Source: Liquidambar formosana (lineage: Eukaryota; Streptophyta; Magnoliopsida; Saxifragales; Altingiaceae). Taken from it: 64,000 nt of DNA. This document shows, one piece after another, positions 36,844 through 50,601 of the stretch. The notes below the pieces were generated by a model. The model was not told the origin of the DNA, did not search any database, and saw only the letters and a list, made by a program, of their open reading frames with translations. Numbering within the stretch: the first letter of the stretch is position 1; every line of letters starts with the position of its first letter. The translations under genes and the position numbers were made by a program. The stretch is taken from positions 25,876,271 to 25,940,270 of the forward strand of contig CM077833.1 of the NCBI GenBank assembly GCA_039720395.1. The letters are read 5' to 3'.

Positions 36844-38139
36844 GGGTAAAATGCAAAAAACTCCCTCCTATTATTACCCGTTTTGCACCTTACCCCCCTC
36901 TATTAAAAAAGTGAACAAAAAACCCCCTATAATGTCTCGCGGGGGGTATGCCGTTAATAAAAACTTGCAAAGTCCATTATGCCCTTGGTTTTTTTTTTCT
37001 TTTTGAATAAAAATAGTTGAGTTTGAGTTTATTAAAATTAACTTGGTTATATATATGAAACAGTGTCGTTTATTTATAAGAAATAAATAAAATAAAAATT
37101 GCTCTCCATTCCTCCGACGTACTTTCCGGTGATCTTCATCGGCACACACATATACAAAATTTTGAGCGATTTCCAAGTAATTGACCTATTCCTCGCAACT
37201 TCACAAAAACGACAAGTTCAATTTCATTATTGATGAATTCGTGCATAAATGCTGAGGTAATTTGTAGTGATTCGTAAACGAAATCAAGATTTGGGACTGA
37301 AGCCCAAAGATATGACCATCTTTGCAGCAGCAATAATGGAGGTACAGCGGCAAAAATGGAGGTGCAATGACAACAGAGACAACATCCTGTCCTTTGATCT
37401 TCAAATACCCATCTGGAGGTGAGCAACAACAAATTTGGGACTGAAACCCTAGAACCAGTAGCTTGTGGCCATAGTTGATGGATGGGGAACTCCATAGACG
37501 AAACCCATGCGTGGACAATAGCGACAATGGTGGAAGAGAAAAAGGAGAAGATTTCAGATGAAAGCTAACTGTCGATGGGGAGGGTTTGAGGATACCCATT
37601 ATTAGATCAATTCACACTGGTGGAAGAGAAAAAGGGGAAGATTTCAAATCTGGAGCAATCAACCCTCAACTGCAAAATACCCACCGGCACCATTATTTTC
37701 ACTTCACAAGCACCATCATCTTCACCTGCACCACCATGGCAGATGGTTGTGGCATCGACGAGGTAGCCATAATGAGAGAGAAGAAGAAGAGTGGCAACCA
37801 TGAAAAAGACCACCGACAGTGGAGATCGAAGTGTGTCAGCTATGGCCTCCATCGAGGTAGCCATGAAGAGAGAGAGGAAGAAGAGTGAGTCAATGAAATC
37901 ACTCAAGGGCAAAAGAGTAACTTTAGTATAGGTAAGGGTATTTTTGTCTTAAAGGTAATAAACATCGTCACATGTCTAGCACATGACACTATGCTGTTAA
38001 TTTTCCTAACAGTAGATGGACGGTAGGAGGCAATTTGCTAACCCTAACTAATATGAGGGGTTTTTTGTTCACTTTTTTAATAGAGGTGGGTAAGGTGCAA
38101 AAATGGGCAATAATAGGAGGGGTTTTTTGCATTTTACCC
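36844..38139. mobile_element. Mutator-like (possible Pack-MULE) element, 1296 bp, 9-bp target duplication
   Basis: Perfect 9-bp duplications TTATATTAT lie at 36835-36843 and 38140-38148. The TIRs exceed 90 bp with small differences; both start GGGTAAAATGCAAAAAAC and contain TTTTGCACCTTACCC. The interior (about 36990-37900) is clearly less AT-rich than its surroundings and holds open frames of 100-130 codons on the minus strand (37495-37136, 37599-37201, 37912-37607) but no MURA transposase signature. Higher-GC internal sequence in a TIR element is what a captured gene fragment would look like, yet I recognise no parent gene. Two internal phrases, GGTGGAAGAGAAAAAGG and GAGGTAGCCAT, each occur twice. 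Confidence 0.75.
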
Positions 38140-38148
38140 TTATATTAT

Positions 38149-39517
38149 TCTATCTTTGTTTGAGCGGATTTTTGAATTTACCAAACATAAGTGTGGATGG
38201 TGGAGTTCATTTGTCTTAGAATTCTGAAACTTAATATAACCATAGCGACTTACCCCTAAGTTCATTTAGATATAAGCAAATCGTCCGTTCGATTTAGAAC
38301 AACATCAAAATAGTTAGAAAAAATGAATTTCAATCCCTAATAAAGGCCCTGAAACACTATCAACAGAGTTTTCGTGTGCTTGCATCCGATTTTATTGTGA
38401 ACCTTTGCATTTGTTTAAGAAAAAAAAAAAAGGACTTAAAAATGAAAACTACTACTTTTGTACTCCGTAGAAAGAAAAAATATGCATGGAAAAGCTACCA
38501 AAAGCTGGCTATTGAGGTACTGATTAAGCTATGCCCTTGTAATCCACAGTTAATATTTCAAAAACTGCCGGATCACTATTTATAACGCGATTAGCAGATG
38601 AATTGATCATATAAACCCTGCACTTAGAAAGCTAATATTGAGAATATACAAAGCACAAATGCACGTGTGAGGTCCCTAAATCAAAAACACATTGTGGACA
38701 TAATTTTAAGCGTGATCAAAGCATAAAAGGACAACTTGTAAAAGCTCGATCATTCCTTCCTCGGCACTCAATTTCGAAAGTGTCTTTTTCACATTTATCA
38801 TCTCAATTCAAAGATGAATCCCATACCCTTCTTTATACAAGCATGATTCTTTTTATTAATTTCTCTGTAGTGGAGATTGATAATTACAGAAGCTAGTAAA
38901 CGTGTTTTGAGATTAAGGGTTATCCCCTAATAATGGTAATGCAGCCCCAGTCCACTTAATCAGATGATTAATAGGAGTAAGTTTTTACATGACAATTAGT
39001 CAATTACAAAAAGCAATAATTTAGCCATTTATGAGCATAAGATGAGTAAAAGAGGCACTCTTTTTTTTTTTTTTTTTTTTTTCTCTCTATACTTCTTTTC
39101 CTTTTTTTGGCTTAGCTGGGTATGCTCATCATTTTGGGATGAAACTAATCCGGCTCGTACAATACCCATCACACAAAAGTAATTAACAAGCCACCAGCGT
39201 AGACTATGGGGAACACAACATGTGTTATGTTATGATTTGCATAATTCGTAATGGATAATTATATTTCCCATCAATTTCAAAATTGCACTTATTACATCAG
39301 TGAATGGGGAGTTGCCTTTCTCCTTCTCTTTTTCGTATTTCTTATAATTTTTGTAGACATTTTACGAATGAAGATTGATGGACAAAGTATAAGAGATGGA
39401 CCAGCCGGGCTATAATGCAGTGACAATTACAATAACTAACAGGCATGTGTAATGATGAACATGAACTAATATATACCTTTCTCAAAACTATATAATGGTG
39501 AGCAATCATATACATAC

Positions 39518-39582
<65 letters not shown>

Positions 39583-42500
39583 AGATGACATAATTACCTG
39601 AACAAATTGATGACAAATCTAAGCTAAATGTCCTTCCAAGTTGCTCTCAAGTATGTGACCCGATAACTGTTTTATTGCAAATGCAAAGGCAGAGCTGAGC
39701 TATTCCCCACTTGCAGACATAAAAGAAAGGGTGGGGGGCAACCCTACAGTTATGATTTTTGCAAGGCCAACAGAAAAGAAAAGCGTCCTCTTATTCTCTC
39801 TCTCTCTCTAGGATGCTCCGTCCCCCACTGTCCGTCCCTGTCTCGGGGTCTTTCTCGTTACCTTGCTTTATACGGAGTGTTCCTCTTATGGGTCCCTAAG
39901 CGCGCCTCTCTCCATATATTTCACAGCCACTGCATTCACAGAATCACTGTTTTCAGACTTTAACATGAACCATCTTTCCAAAGGCAGTGGGCCATAGTTT
40001 TGGACGGTCATACATGCCCAATCAGATTCACAGATCAACACCGTGCTCACATAATTTTAGCAGTGTACTTGGAATTTTCACAGCCGATCAAAAAGATGCT
40101 TGTGAATGCATTTTTGTAATTTCAACAGTATTTTTTTTGGATATTTTAATTTGAACCATCAAAATCCAAAATAGATGAGTGAGAAGATCCTCTCTCATAT
40201 GGATTTTGTGCACTGAATCTTCTCCAGTATTTGGTGTTACATATGGCAGCGCTTTTGGTGCACTTGGAGAGTATGTTCTATTGATCAGATGCTACCAAAA
40301 ATCTAAAAAACGGGTGGGTTTAACTCAAACCCTAGGAAGGAAAAAAAAGATGGAAAAATGACAAAACAGCGGGTCAAAATAAAAGTAATATTTAAAAAAA
40401 AGGGTTAAAACTCTCTTATTTCTTTCAAAGTGATAATAATGAATTTAAATTCCAAAAAAATGGCATTTATGATCAAATGTCCATTATAACATTTTAGTAA
40501 AAAATTTCTTTTTTTCCCTTACCCAAATCCTATCAAATTGTTCTCCTTTCTCCTTATTAAATAAAACTTAATTAATATTTCTCTCATGGGTTGAGAAAGA
40601 GAGAAAAATGAAAAAAGTGACTCTCTTTTCTTTCTTTCTATGTTTTTTTTCATTGCTTATTGAAAAGCATGATTTAAATTTAATCACATACCCAGCCGCC
40701 GGAAAAAATAAAAAACTTCTCAAAAACAAATGTGTAATTATTATTATTATAGTTGAAAAAAATATGTATGGTCAGTTTTTTTTTAATTATGTTTTGAGAC
40801 TTTTAAATTAGGAGAGAATAGATGGGTTTAATGTGAAAAGGGTATTTAGTGGGATAAAATAAATAAATAAATAAAAAATAAGGAGCGTAAAATAATTATT
40901 ATCAAATGACATATGGTAGATCCCTTCTTTTCGGAATCAAGTTTATTACTGTTATTATTTAAATGGAATAAGAGAGATTTGACCATTTATTTAGAATTAC
41001 TTTTATTTTAACCCACCGTTTGGTCATTCTCTCAAAAAAGAATGGGTCAACACGAAACATTTGGATCAGCTAAACACAATTTTTGCTGTAGCCGGCCTAA
41101 CAGGCAAGTATAGATGGAATGACCGCTAATTTGCTGGTAATTTCACTCAAGTCTAAAGGGCAAATGCCCATAATCTGCTAGTAATTTCAGTGTGAGAGGT
41201 CAACAAAGTTTAGATACATTCGGTTTGAAAAAAAGAAAGGGGGAGATTTTAGCCATTCGATTAATTAACTTTTAATCAAATTGGTTGAACGGTGGCAAGA
41301 TTTCAATCAAGTAAGTGGAAAAAAAAATATATATATTTTTTGAATGACTTTATCTTTTAATGACGAGGCCTATTCAATAGGACCTATTATTTGATGGGTT
41401 TCACATCATTTTTACTTTTACGAAGCGAATGTAGCTGAATTATGCATACGAAGCATGGAATGGGATACAAAAAACTTAGGAAATCTCTGTCCTCTATGAA
41501 ACAGAAAATTTAATTTCCTCCCAAGTCAAAAAACTCCTGATGTACTATTACATGATGGGTGCTATCCCTATCTGAAAGGAACATATGTCCTATACATAAA
41601 ATAATTTTCCGTTACAAAAGGGCGGGTAACATAGTGGGTAGGCCTAATTGTGTTACATAGAATAAATTTCGATTACGAAAGGGTGGGTACAATTAATTGT
41701 GATGCCGATGCATAAACCTTCCCATATGTACTAACAAGAAAAAGGTTGGGCAAGCAATCTATGCTTAAACACAAGATGGATGTTCTACGGAATTGTGGGT
41801 CTAGGATCAATAACTGATCGCTAGCTGTTGATACATCACAGGCTACAATCAGAATTTAGAAACCAACCCCTATTCAATTTGAGCCAGCTAAAATTCAAGG
41901 TTGAATTGATTATAGCTGCCAAAAGTTAACCATGACAGCATCTGGGTCCAAGCTGACATCTACCATTTATCCGTTGGACGTTTCATTAGTAACTTAATTT
42001 GGATGACTTTCAGTTAAACCATACTTTAATCAGCAAAAAAGATGATGGTTTTAGGAGTTCGAAAGTGTCAGTCAACTTGAGAAACACTTCATTTTTATAA
42101 TTGATATTAAAGTAAACAAAACCTCGTTAGGCAATGTTTGTCAACTTAAGTATAGTAGCCCACATTGAAAGTGATTTCAGGCTGAGGAGGAAATGATTTT
42201 TTTTCTGCATGGTCCCATTTCTTTTTATTAACTACTATTATTCTTCTTTCCACTTAAAAGAAAGAAATAAAAACCCAGAAAAAGAGGGGTGTGACAGTAG
42301 GGACTAAAAGATGACTGAGTTCCTTTCGGCACTAAAAGAGATTGGGAGAAAAAAAAAACGAGTCGAGTCTAGAAGAAATGCACATGGTGAGATGTGGATT
42401 GACGTGGGCCTTCGGCTTCCAAAAGTAGTTTCGACGTGGCAGTAAAGGATTGGTTGATATTTAAGGGAGGAACCCAATTGGGTAATGAAAATAGCTTGGG

Positions 42501-42800
42501 GAAGAAGAGATCTCCTCCTAATGTTTTTATGTCAAGTCAATGAGTTTGGTGTTATTGATTATTGCTCTTGCTTTGGCCTTCTTTGCTTAAAGTTGTCCAT
42601 TGCTCATCTACAGGGGACCTTTTAACAGGAAACCATATTCCTGTTTCCCACTTCTATTTTCTGAGTAACCCATTCTAAGAACTTCTTGGGGGAAAAAAAG
42701 AAAATTTTGAAAGACAATGTGGGACACTAACTAATCATGCTCTGTAGGTTTTTTTTTTTTTTTTTTTTGATATATATATATTTTATTATTATTTTATTTT
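38149..42800. other. Intergenic, no gene recognised
   Basis: AT-rich DNA with poly(T) at 39061-39082, a compound TA then GA microsatellite (39520-39582) and many short frames none of which is convincing. A loose direct repeat with phrases CCGTTACAAAAGGGCGGGTA and CGATTACGAAAGGGTGGGTA occurs at 41609 and 41669. Confidence 0.45.
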
Positions 42801-42913
42801 AGGGATCTTGTAGGGCTGCCCTTCAAGCTTTGATGATTCAACCGACTCTTTATTTTTTTATTCATTTACAAACCAAACAATACAATGGTCAAAAAAAGTC
42901 CTACAAGATCCCT
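42801..42913. repeat. Inverted repeat, 17-bp arms, 79-bp loop
   Basis: AGGGATCTTGTAGGGCT (42801-42817) pairs with AGTCCTACAAGATCCCT (42897-42913), matching at 16 of 17 positions. The loop is AT-rich. It could be a miniature TIR element or a hairpin; no flanking duplication is clear. Confidence 0.6.
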
Positions 42914-44733
42914 ATAGAGGATCCAAATTCCTTCTAGTAGAGCCTAATAGGTGATGCCTTATTCATAAAATGTAAGGTAATTTGTGGGCAAGGTATAAGT
43001 AATTCTTGATGTAGAACAGTAAGAAGCAACCCAAAAAAGGACGGTCAACAAGTAATCAAATGTTGCTACAATGACATCTAATTATCTGACAGCTAGGCAC
43101 ATGTAATACGTGGAGAGAGAAGCAAAATATAGGTGTGGTCATTTTAGGAATAAATGACACATGATTTGTAGGCTTTCCCACCAACTGGGAGTTATAAGAG
43201 GAGGTGTCATCACTAGCTGTGAACTTGCAAGATTTGGTAAAAGGTGTTCCTGTGATTAATGAAGTAGGGTTGGACTAATAAGTACTCTAAGAAAAAGGAG
43301 TTCTGGAATCTCAAGCAAACCCCTGAAAGTATAGTAGATGAGGTAATAAGAATTGCCATTGATCTATTTTGCCTAGAAATTATTGTCACAACTTTTTTTT
43401 TTTTTATTTACTTTTTAAATTAGCTGAGTCTTTGATTTCAAGATCCTGAGCTAATACAAGTATACGACACCACCTCAGTGTCAGCCCTCCGACAAGAAGT
43501 TGAGATCAAACAACATTCACCAACCATTACATACTCTAAAACACCACACAATTGAATTGTTTAGACTAAACTACTCAAATGGCCCAATCTAGTTGGATCG
43601 GGCTGCGTGCACTCGAATTAATCTGGGCCTCTTCAGATGTCTAAGGATTTTGGCTCTGTTTAAATGATAAAAATAAGGTGCATCTCAATGATGTTAATTT
43701 TGTATATATATTCCATGATCTAGCATATTTACTTTAAAATGACTTGTGAGCCAAGGGCCAGGATCTACTTTTCTTTTCTAACATGCAAATGCCTTGCATT
43801 TGAAGTAAATGACTTTCTTTCTAGAGATGTGCTTGGACATCAAGCTCAAAAGGGAGGGAGAACTGAACCCAGGAAACTACAATATCAGTAACAAATTTGG
43901 GGTTGGAAAACAATTCAGACTTTCAGGGTGTAACCAGCAATAAATCAATGTGAAGAATCGTTTTGAGGATGTAACCAGCGACAAATCAATGTGAAGAAAC
44001 GCTGGGGAGATATTCAAGAATGAATTAAGGGAGGAAAGGCAACACATATCAATAAAATTATACACGAAGAATTCACATTGTTGGACTAGCATGTAGGACG
44101 GATAAAACAATAAAGTATAATTCACGAATTTTGCAGAAGACTAGAAAGGTTGGAGGGAGCAAAGCACAAACTTGATACACTCTTGGCAGGTTCTGATGAT
44201 AAAATTTTAGGGCGGGTACCTTTAAGGTATATTAATAAAAAAGTAAGGTATATTAATAAAAAAGTTCTATCTTCTGCTCCAATTAATTCCACAAATTCTT
44301 TTGGAGTTAATGCCTACTGTACCCAGATGTGTGCGCGTGTGTTTACTATTGTTAACTGAAACTGTGACCAACATTTAAAGAACACACCCACAGAGGCATG
44401 TGGAAAGATGATGAAGATGATGATCATGATTACAATGCCTCAGTTCAGTAGGTGAAAATTGAATGCAGGATATTGCTCCAAATACAAATCCCAAGATAAC
44501 ACAATTAACAAGCAAAAGAATCAGCTAGCTATTTAGTGGAGAACGGTAAAAAAACATATATAACAATAGAAACACACGTACAAACAAGATGTACATAGCA
44601 TACATAGGTATTTAAGTTGTCCTTGTGAGCATGATACAAAAACCAAGACAGTTAGAACATGATGTGCAGATTAAGTTACAAGATTCCTCATTTCTCTAGC
44701 ATGGCAACTATAGAGGAACAGTTCTAAAGTAGG
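42914..44733. other. Intergenic and 3' flank of the proline-rich protein gene
   Basis: No exons were recognised. Small tandem duplications occur: a unit of about 50 bp (GTAACCAGCRACAAATCAAT type) at 43928-44012 and GGTATATTAATAAAAAAG twice at 44225-44263. The 3' untranslated region of the gene ending at 44734 presumably reaches to about 44600. Confidence 0.45.
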
Positions 44734-46416
44734 CTATGGAGACCCACCAGAGTTGGGATAACCAGGAGGCGAAGGCTTAGGAATATAAGGCATAAGAGGA
44801 GTGCCATGCTGGATAGGTCCGGGTTTAATGGCAGCCTTTGAACTAGGAACTGGATCAATGGGGCCATAATCATCTAGATTTACATGGCCTGCATTGCTCT
44901 TCTTGTCAGTGCTTGGATTATAGCTGTTCTCCTGCAGATTGAAAAAGGACAAATAAAAAATTCCAATCAGGAAAATCTCTCCAGTGTCCTAATTAGTAAA
45001 GTAAATTTCTAAGGCCCAAAACACTTCAGCTAAAGTGCATGTACCTTCATCTTCCTGCTTGTTGCTGTCATTTTCATGCTAGCACCATGGTGAGCAGAGA
45101 TCATATCTGGTTAAATTCAAGAAAAATATCGTGTTAGTGTTTAGAGGAGTTATTTTTTTCCTTTATCGGGAGCCAAGCAGAATTGGGGACTGCTAAATAG
45201 ACTTAATCTACCAACTTCAACTATTTGCCACACGAGTAACTGCAGGCTGCAGGGATATGCATCAAGTAGTTTTGCCAATTCTTTGTATTAGTAAAATTAG
45301 CATTTTTAACAGCAAAATTGATACACCACGGCAGATTCTGGTTGCTGATCCAATAAAGCTATCAACAATTTATTAACAAATGGCTTAACCACCAAAGCCA
45401 CAACATCTGTTTGTAGCAATTAGCATCACTGACTTGGGTCAAAAGCATAAGAACATGAATGGAATGGATTAGACCTGGGTACTTGGTAGGAGATTCAGAT
45501 TCAGGCAGAAGTGATCAGGAAACTGAATATTTCACTAGAAACAAGATTGAGAAACACATAAGACCACATATATATAGTTAGAAATGCCAAGCACCTGTAA
45601 AGCATGATTTCTATTTGGATGCCCAAACAGGCCCTTGGATAATTTCATGGTCCCATGAAATTCACACATATTTACTGAGTGTGGTTTAATGTGAAGATCC
45701 AATACTTTGCATCACTGTCCTCATAAGTCGATTGGGAAAAAATCATAAAAATTTCACCATCCAGTAGTGCTTCTCATCCCTAATGATGTGGCTACTGCCA
45801 CATTGAGATAATATTTATTATTTATTTTGTGTTTTCTACATGCATGCCATGCCAATAGCCACATCATTAGGGGGGAAAAATGATTAGGGAACAATAGCGT
45901 TTTCCTTCAACATTAATTATATAACTGCAAGCTAATGAAAGTTTTTGGGGAAAAGATTCCTTCTTTTTTGTCTTCTATATCTCTAGATTTGAGTATAAAG
46001 CAAACTAGCAAAACAGAATTCGAGTAATTGACAAAAAATAGCCAGGACAACACAAATGTCAAGTGATACCTATACTTTTATGCTGCAAGAATAACAGCTG
46101 TAGGGGTTTCCCAGCACGATTTCCTAACATTTACATTTCCCCCAACGCCCAACAGAGCCTAATTCCAAACCAACCAACAGACTTGAATAGAGACATTTTA
46201 CAAATATTCACATAAAACCCCATGAAATATTTGCACATATATTGTATATAGGAATCATTCAACAACACAAGATGCAAACAGACATATGTATACAAAAGAG
46301 CAGAGACAGAAATAGTTACCAGGAACTGAGGAGCTGGTTCCAGTGCTGGAGAAGTTTAGGAACATAAAAGCCGTTCCAACCACTGAGAACAAAACCCAGA
46401 ACCCAGACACCTTCAT
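44734..46416 (-). CDS. 118-residue proline-rich protein with N-terminal hydrophobic segment; possible secreted-peptide precursor
   Basis: Three exons, 46416-46320, 45106-45045 and 44931-44734, join in phase through CCTG/GTAACT..CAG/AT and AAG/GTACAT..CAG/GAG. The protein begins MKVSGFWVLFSVVGTAFMFL, a signal peptide or anchor. A polar middle with the basic TSRKMK follows, then a proline-rich end with NLDDYGPIDPVPSSKAAIKP and HGTPLMPYIPKPSPPGYP. The 46416 ATG is the first ATG in this frame. An acidic DDY next to a proline-rich C-terminus is typical of tyrosine-sulfated plant peptide hormones (PSY, RGF/CLEL), and PIQHG loosely recalls the CLEL PPIHN ending, but the match is not enough to assign a family. 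All splice sites and the frame are intact, which argues for a working gene. Confidence 0.75.
45762..45905. repeat. Foldback/MITE-like inverted repeat in intron 1 of the proline-rich gene
   Basis: CCCTAATGATGTGGCTACTG (from 45778) faces CCAATAGCCACATCATTAGG (45852-45871), leaving a loop of roughly 50-60 bp. Weaker complementarity continues outward on both sides. No coding sequence is present. Confidence 0.6.
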
Positions 46417-46695
46417 GATGCCAATATCAATATTCAACACGGAGTTAAACCCTAAAACCCCTCAAAAATGAGAAATTTCTTTATAGAGAGGTCTGTTCTC
46501 GCAGTGTTCAAAGCCTCCCACAAGGACCCTTTTGAAGACACTCAACCCATGAAATTTTTCCACAGAGAGAAAACAGAACAAGATGGGTCACCGGCCCTTT
46601 CGTCACACCCACAAGATTCAGAGAACCAAAAAGTCCACCGGAAAATCCGCGGAGATAAGAAAGAAGAGGAGTGTATGCCTATGAACCCAAATATG

Positions 46696-46703
46696 TATTT
46701 ATA
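46696..46703 (-). promoter_or_regulatory. Candidate TATA box for the proline-rich protein gene
   Basis: TATAAATA on the minus strand, about 280 bp upstream of the ATG at 46416. This would give a leader of about 250 nt. Assignment rests on consensus and position only. Confidence 0.4.
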
Positions 46704-47010
46704 TGTGAATAAATTTTTTAAAATGTTGGGTGAGTGGATAATAAAACAAAAACAAACCATGTGGGTTTCCATTGTCCTGCATTGCTGGAGAGATTTATTG
46801 CGGGGTCTGTTTAGTGTTGCAGAAACAGAGGAGAAAGAAGAGTATTGAATGCCCCTCACAGGGTTTGTGGTGGAAAGCGAGCCTTTTTCTGAGTTGTGCA
46901 GCCATGAAGATTGGCCGTTGGGCACGTCAATCCCTCCTTGAGTTTAAAATGTAAAAGATTCGGTGTATTCTAATTTTAATAATTATTGTTCAATTAGTAA
47001 GACCAGCAAA

Positions 47011-47083
47011 GGGGGTGTAGCTCATATGGTAGAGCGCTCGCTTCGCATGCGAGAGGCACGGGGTTCGATTCCCCGCACCTCCA
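47011..47083 (+). tRNA. tRNA-Ala(CGC): tRNA-Ala, anticodon CGC
   Basis: A 73-nt intronless cloverleaf. The acceptor stem pairs GGGGGTG with CACCTCC with one G-T wobble, followed by discriminator A. The D arm contains the A box TAGCTCATATGG, the anticodon stem CTCGC/GCGAG closes the loop TTCGCAT with anticodon CGC, and the T arm contains the B box GGTTCGATTCC. CCA is not encoded, as expected in nuclear genes. A pol III stop TTTT follows 8 nt after the gene (47091-47094). A CAA lies just upstream, as usual for plant tRNA starts. It appears functional. Confidence 0.96.
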
Positions 47084-47090
47084 CCTTCAG

Positions 47091-47094
47091 TTTT
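47091..47094 (+). terminator. Pol III terminator of tRNA-Ala
   Basis: Four T residues beginning 8 nt after the discriminator base. Confidence 0.75.
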
Positions 47095-47107
47095 GTCAAA
47101 AGACTCG

Positions 47108-47345
47108 AAACCAGGCCAATTTTCGAGCCTTTTTTTTGTTTTTCTCACTCATAGCATGATGCGCTGCCTTAATCAGGCCTGCTGGGTCAATGGTAAAGTG
47201 GGTGACAAATGGACTCGGACCCAAAACCAGGCCAATTTTGGAGCCTTTTTTTTTTCTCCTTTTTTTTTTTTTCAGTCGTAGCTTGATGCGCTGCCTTGAT
47301 CAGGCCTGGTGGGTCAATGGTAAAGTGGGTGACAAATGGACTCGG
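47108..47345. repeat. Tandem duplication, 116-bp period, downstream of tRNA-Ala
   Basis: AAACCAGGCCAATTTT, GATGCGCTGCCTT, ATCAGGCCTG and GGTCAATGGTAAAGTGGGTG occur in order twice, with copies starting at about 47108 and 47224. Copies differ mainly in the length of a T-run after GAGCC. No coding sequence. Confidence 0.8.
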
Positions 47346-47929
47346 CAAAGTTTTTTCAGTGTGTACGTGCATTAAAGAAAATTATGGGCAAAGTAGCATG
47401 CTCGCTGCCTTCCCTCGGATTCTTCTGGTTGCAAGAATGTAGCTCCATACCATGATGCAAACATGCCGTCATTTGAACAGGGCAAATAGAAGAGAGCACC
47501 CTCCCCATGAACCAATTGAAGTGATAGGCAAAGTGAAACAATCCAAGAATTCAAAACCTGTAGAAATTCTCTTAGTATTATATCAAGTAGGCTAAGTAAG
47601 TGACACGGGCCCACTCTTCAATGTTGGTCGGCCAGAGAATTCCAAGTCAAAACTCGCAGAAGTGGAGGATCCATGCTGGTATGATATCATTTTATAAACG
47701 GACTGTTATGGCCACCAACCACAAGCATTATGGCCGCCGTAGTATATACACGAACAATTGTTTTTGTATCAACATTTTATAGGACACGTATATCAAACAT
47801 AAAGAACGAGAGCCTACCCCTTCTGACTTCTTGCTTCATTATTCCTCAAAAGCAAATTATGGTCTCTGCTTGTCACAGTATGGGCTCCTAGCATGCAAGG
47901 ATCGATGACAGAGAATTTTTCTAATGCAA

Positions 47930-47963
<34 letters not shown>

Positions 47964-48866
47964 TTGTTAAACAGGAACCTCGTGTTTGCGCGACCCACAC
48001 AACTACAGCCAGTAATGTAGGCGAATCAAATCCATGTTTAATTGGGACCTTCTAATCATTCAATTAGTAACAATCCATGTTTAATTGGGACCTTCTTCTA
48101 CTCATTCAGTGAGCAACTGTGCCCATGTAGTAGGTACGCTTTTTCAATACTTGTTTATACTGCCTTTAATATAAGCAAAACGACTTCCACCAAATTCCTG
48201 AGATTGTTTCGCAATATGCAGATTCTGAAGACTCACACTTTCATCATTCCACTAAAAAACACCACGCAAGTTAGCAAGTTTGCAAGTTAGATTTGCAACG
48301 AGGGTCTCCCCTGATTTATTTTGGCTCACTTTATCTGAATTAAAAGACAAACACATAAACCATATTCAGGGATGAATAGAACCACCCACAACCATTTCAG
48401 TTCAGTGGTAGGCACAAGTGTGAGAGAGAAAACTGGTACACAGGCACATACGACTGCACACTAAAAGCTAATTGGTGACCCATTCCATGGCCTCGCCCAC
48501 ATTCAATAAGGGATTATATGATATTGATTGACAGGTTCAGCATTGGCCATAGCCATACCTAATCAAATTATCTTAAATTTCTGCAAGGAACTCACTGCAG
48601 CCTGCCTAGCTGAAAGCCTGGCTACTACAATTGATGAAACTCATTTAAATGCTACAAAGCAAAGCACTATTAAATAGATTCTTGGTCTAACATTACCTTT
48701 TTAAGTTCACTCAATCATCAACAACTTCAAAAGACAATCTCAACATTTGGTTTCGGTAATCTACATAAAATTGAAACTAACAAAAAAGGAAAGCTCAGCC
48801 AGGGCAGTCTCTGCACCATACTTCCGACAAAACTTCGCTCAATGAAGATCCAGTCCTTTTCAACCT
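47346..48866. other. Intergenic, includes the 3' flank of RPS29
   Basis: No gene recognised. An AAT microsatellite lies at about 47928-47961, and AATCCATGTTTAATTGGGAC occurs twice (about 48027 and 48071). The sequence just below 48867 should be the RPS29 3' untranslated region. Confidence 0.45.
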
Positions 48867-50437
<1,571 letters not shown>

Positions 50438-50445
50438 TTAAGCAA

Positions 50446-50508
50446 AAACCCTAACTCACTGCGCCGCTTCTGCAAGAGTGCAACTACGTCGAAATGAATA
50501 AACCCTAA
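50446..50508 (-). promoter_or_regulatory. Two telo-box motifs in the RPS29 leader
   Basis: AAACCCTAA occurs at 50446-50454 and 50500-50508. Telo boxes are typical cis elements of plant translation-machinery genes. Their position, 27-89 bp upstream of the ATG at 50419, fits the proximal promoter or leader. Confidence 0.6.
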
Positions 50509-50601
50509 AAACCTCGTTTGGGAGACTCCTTTCGTATGAGTAAGCCGAGAAATATTAGATGCGTTTTATTGGGCGGGGATCTAAGCTGGATGTTAATCAA
50601 G

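Noticed and set aside
37136..37912. Several 100-130 codon frames
   Set aside because: They lie inside the MULE-like element at 36844-38139, overlap each other on both strands and match no known protein; reported as element cargo, not genes.
46468..46925. Frames of 126 and 127 codons on opposite strands upstream of the proline-rich gene
   Set aside because: They overlap one another and the predicted promoter and leader; no domains.
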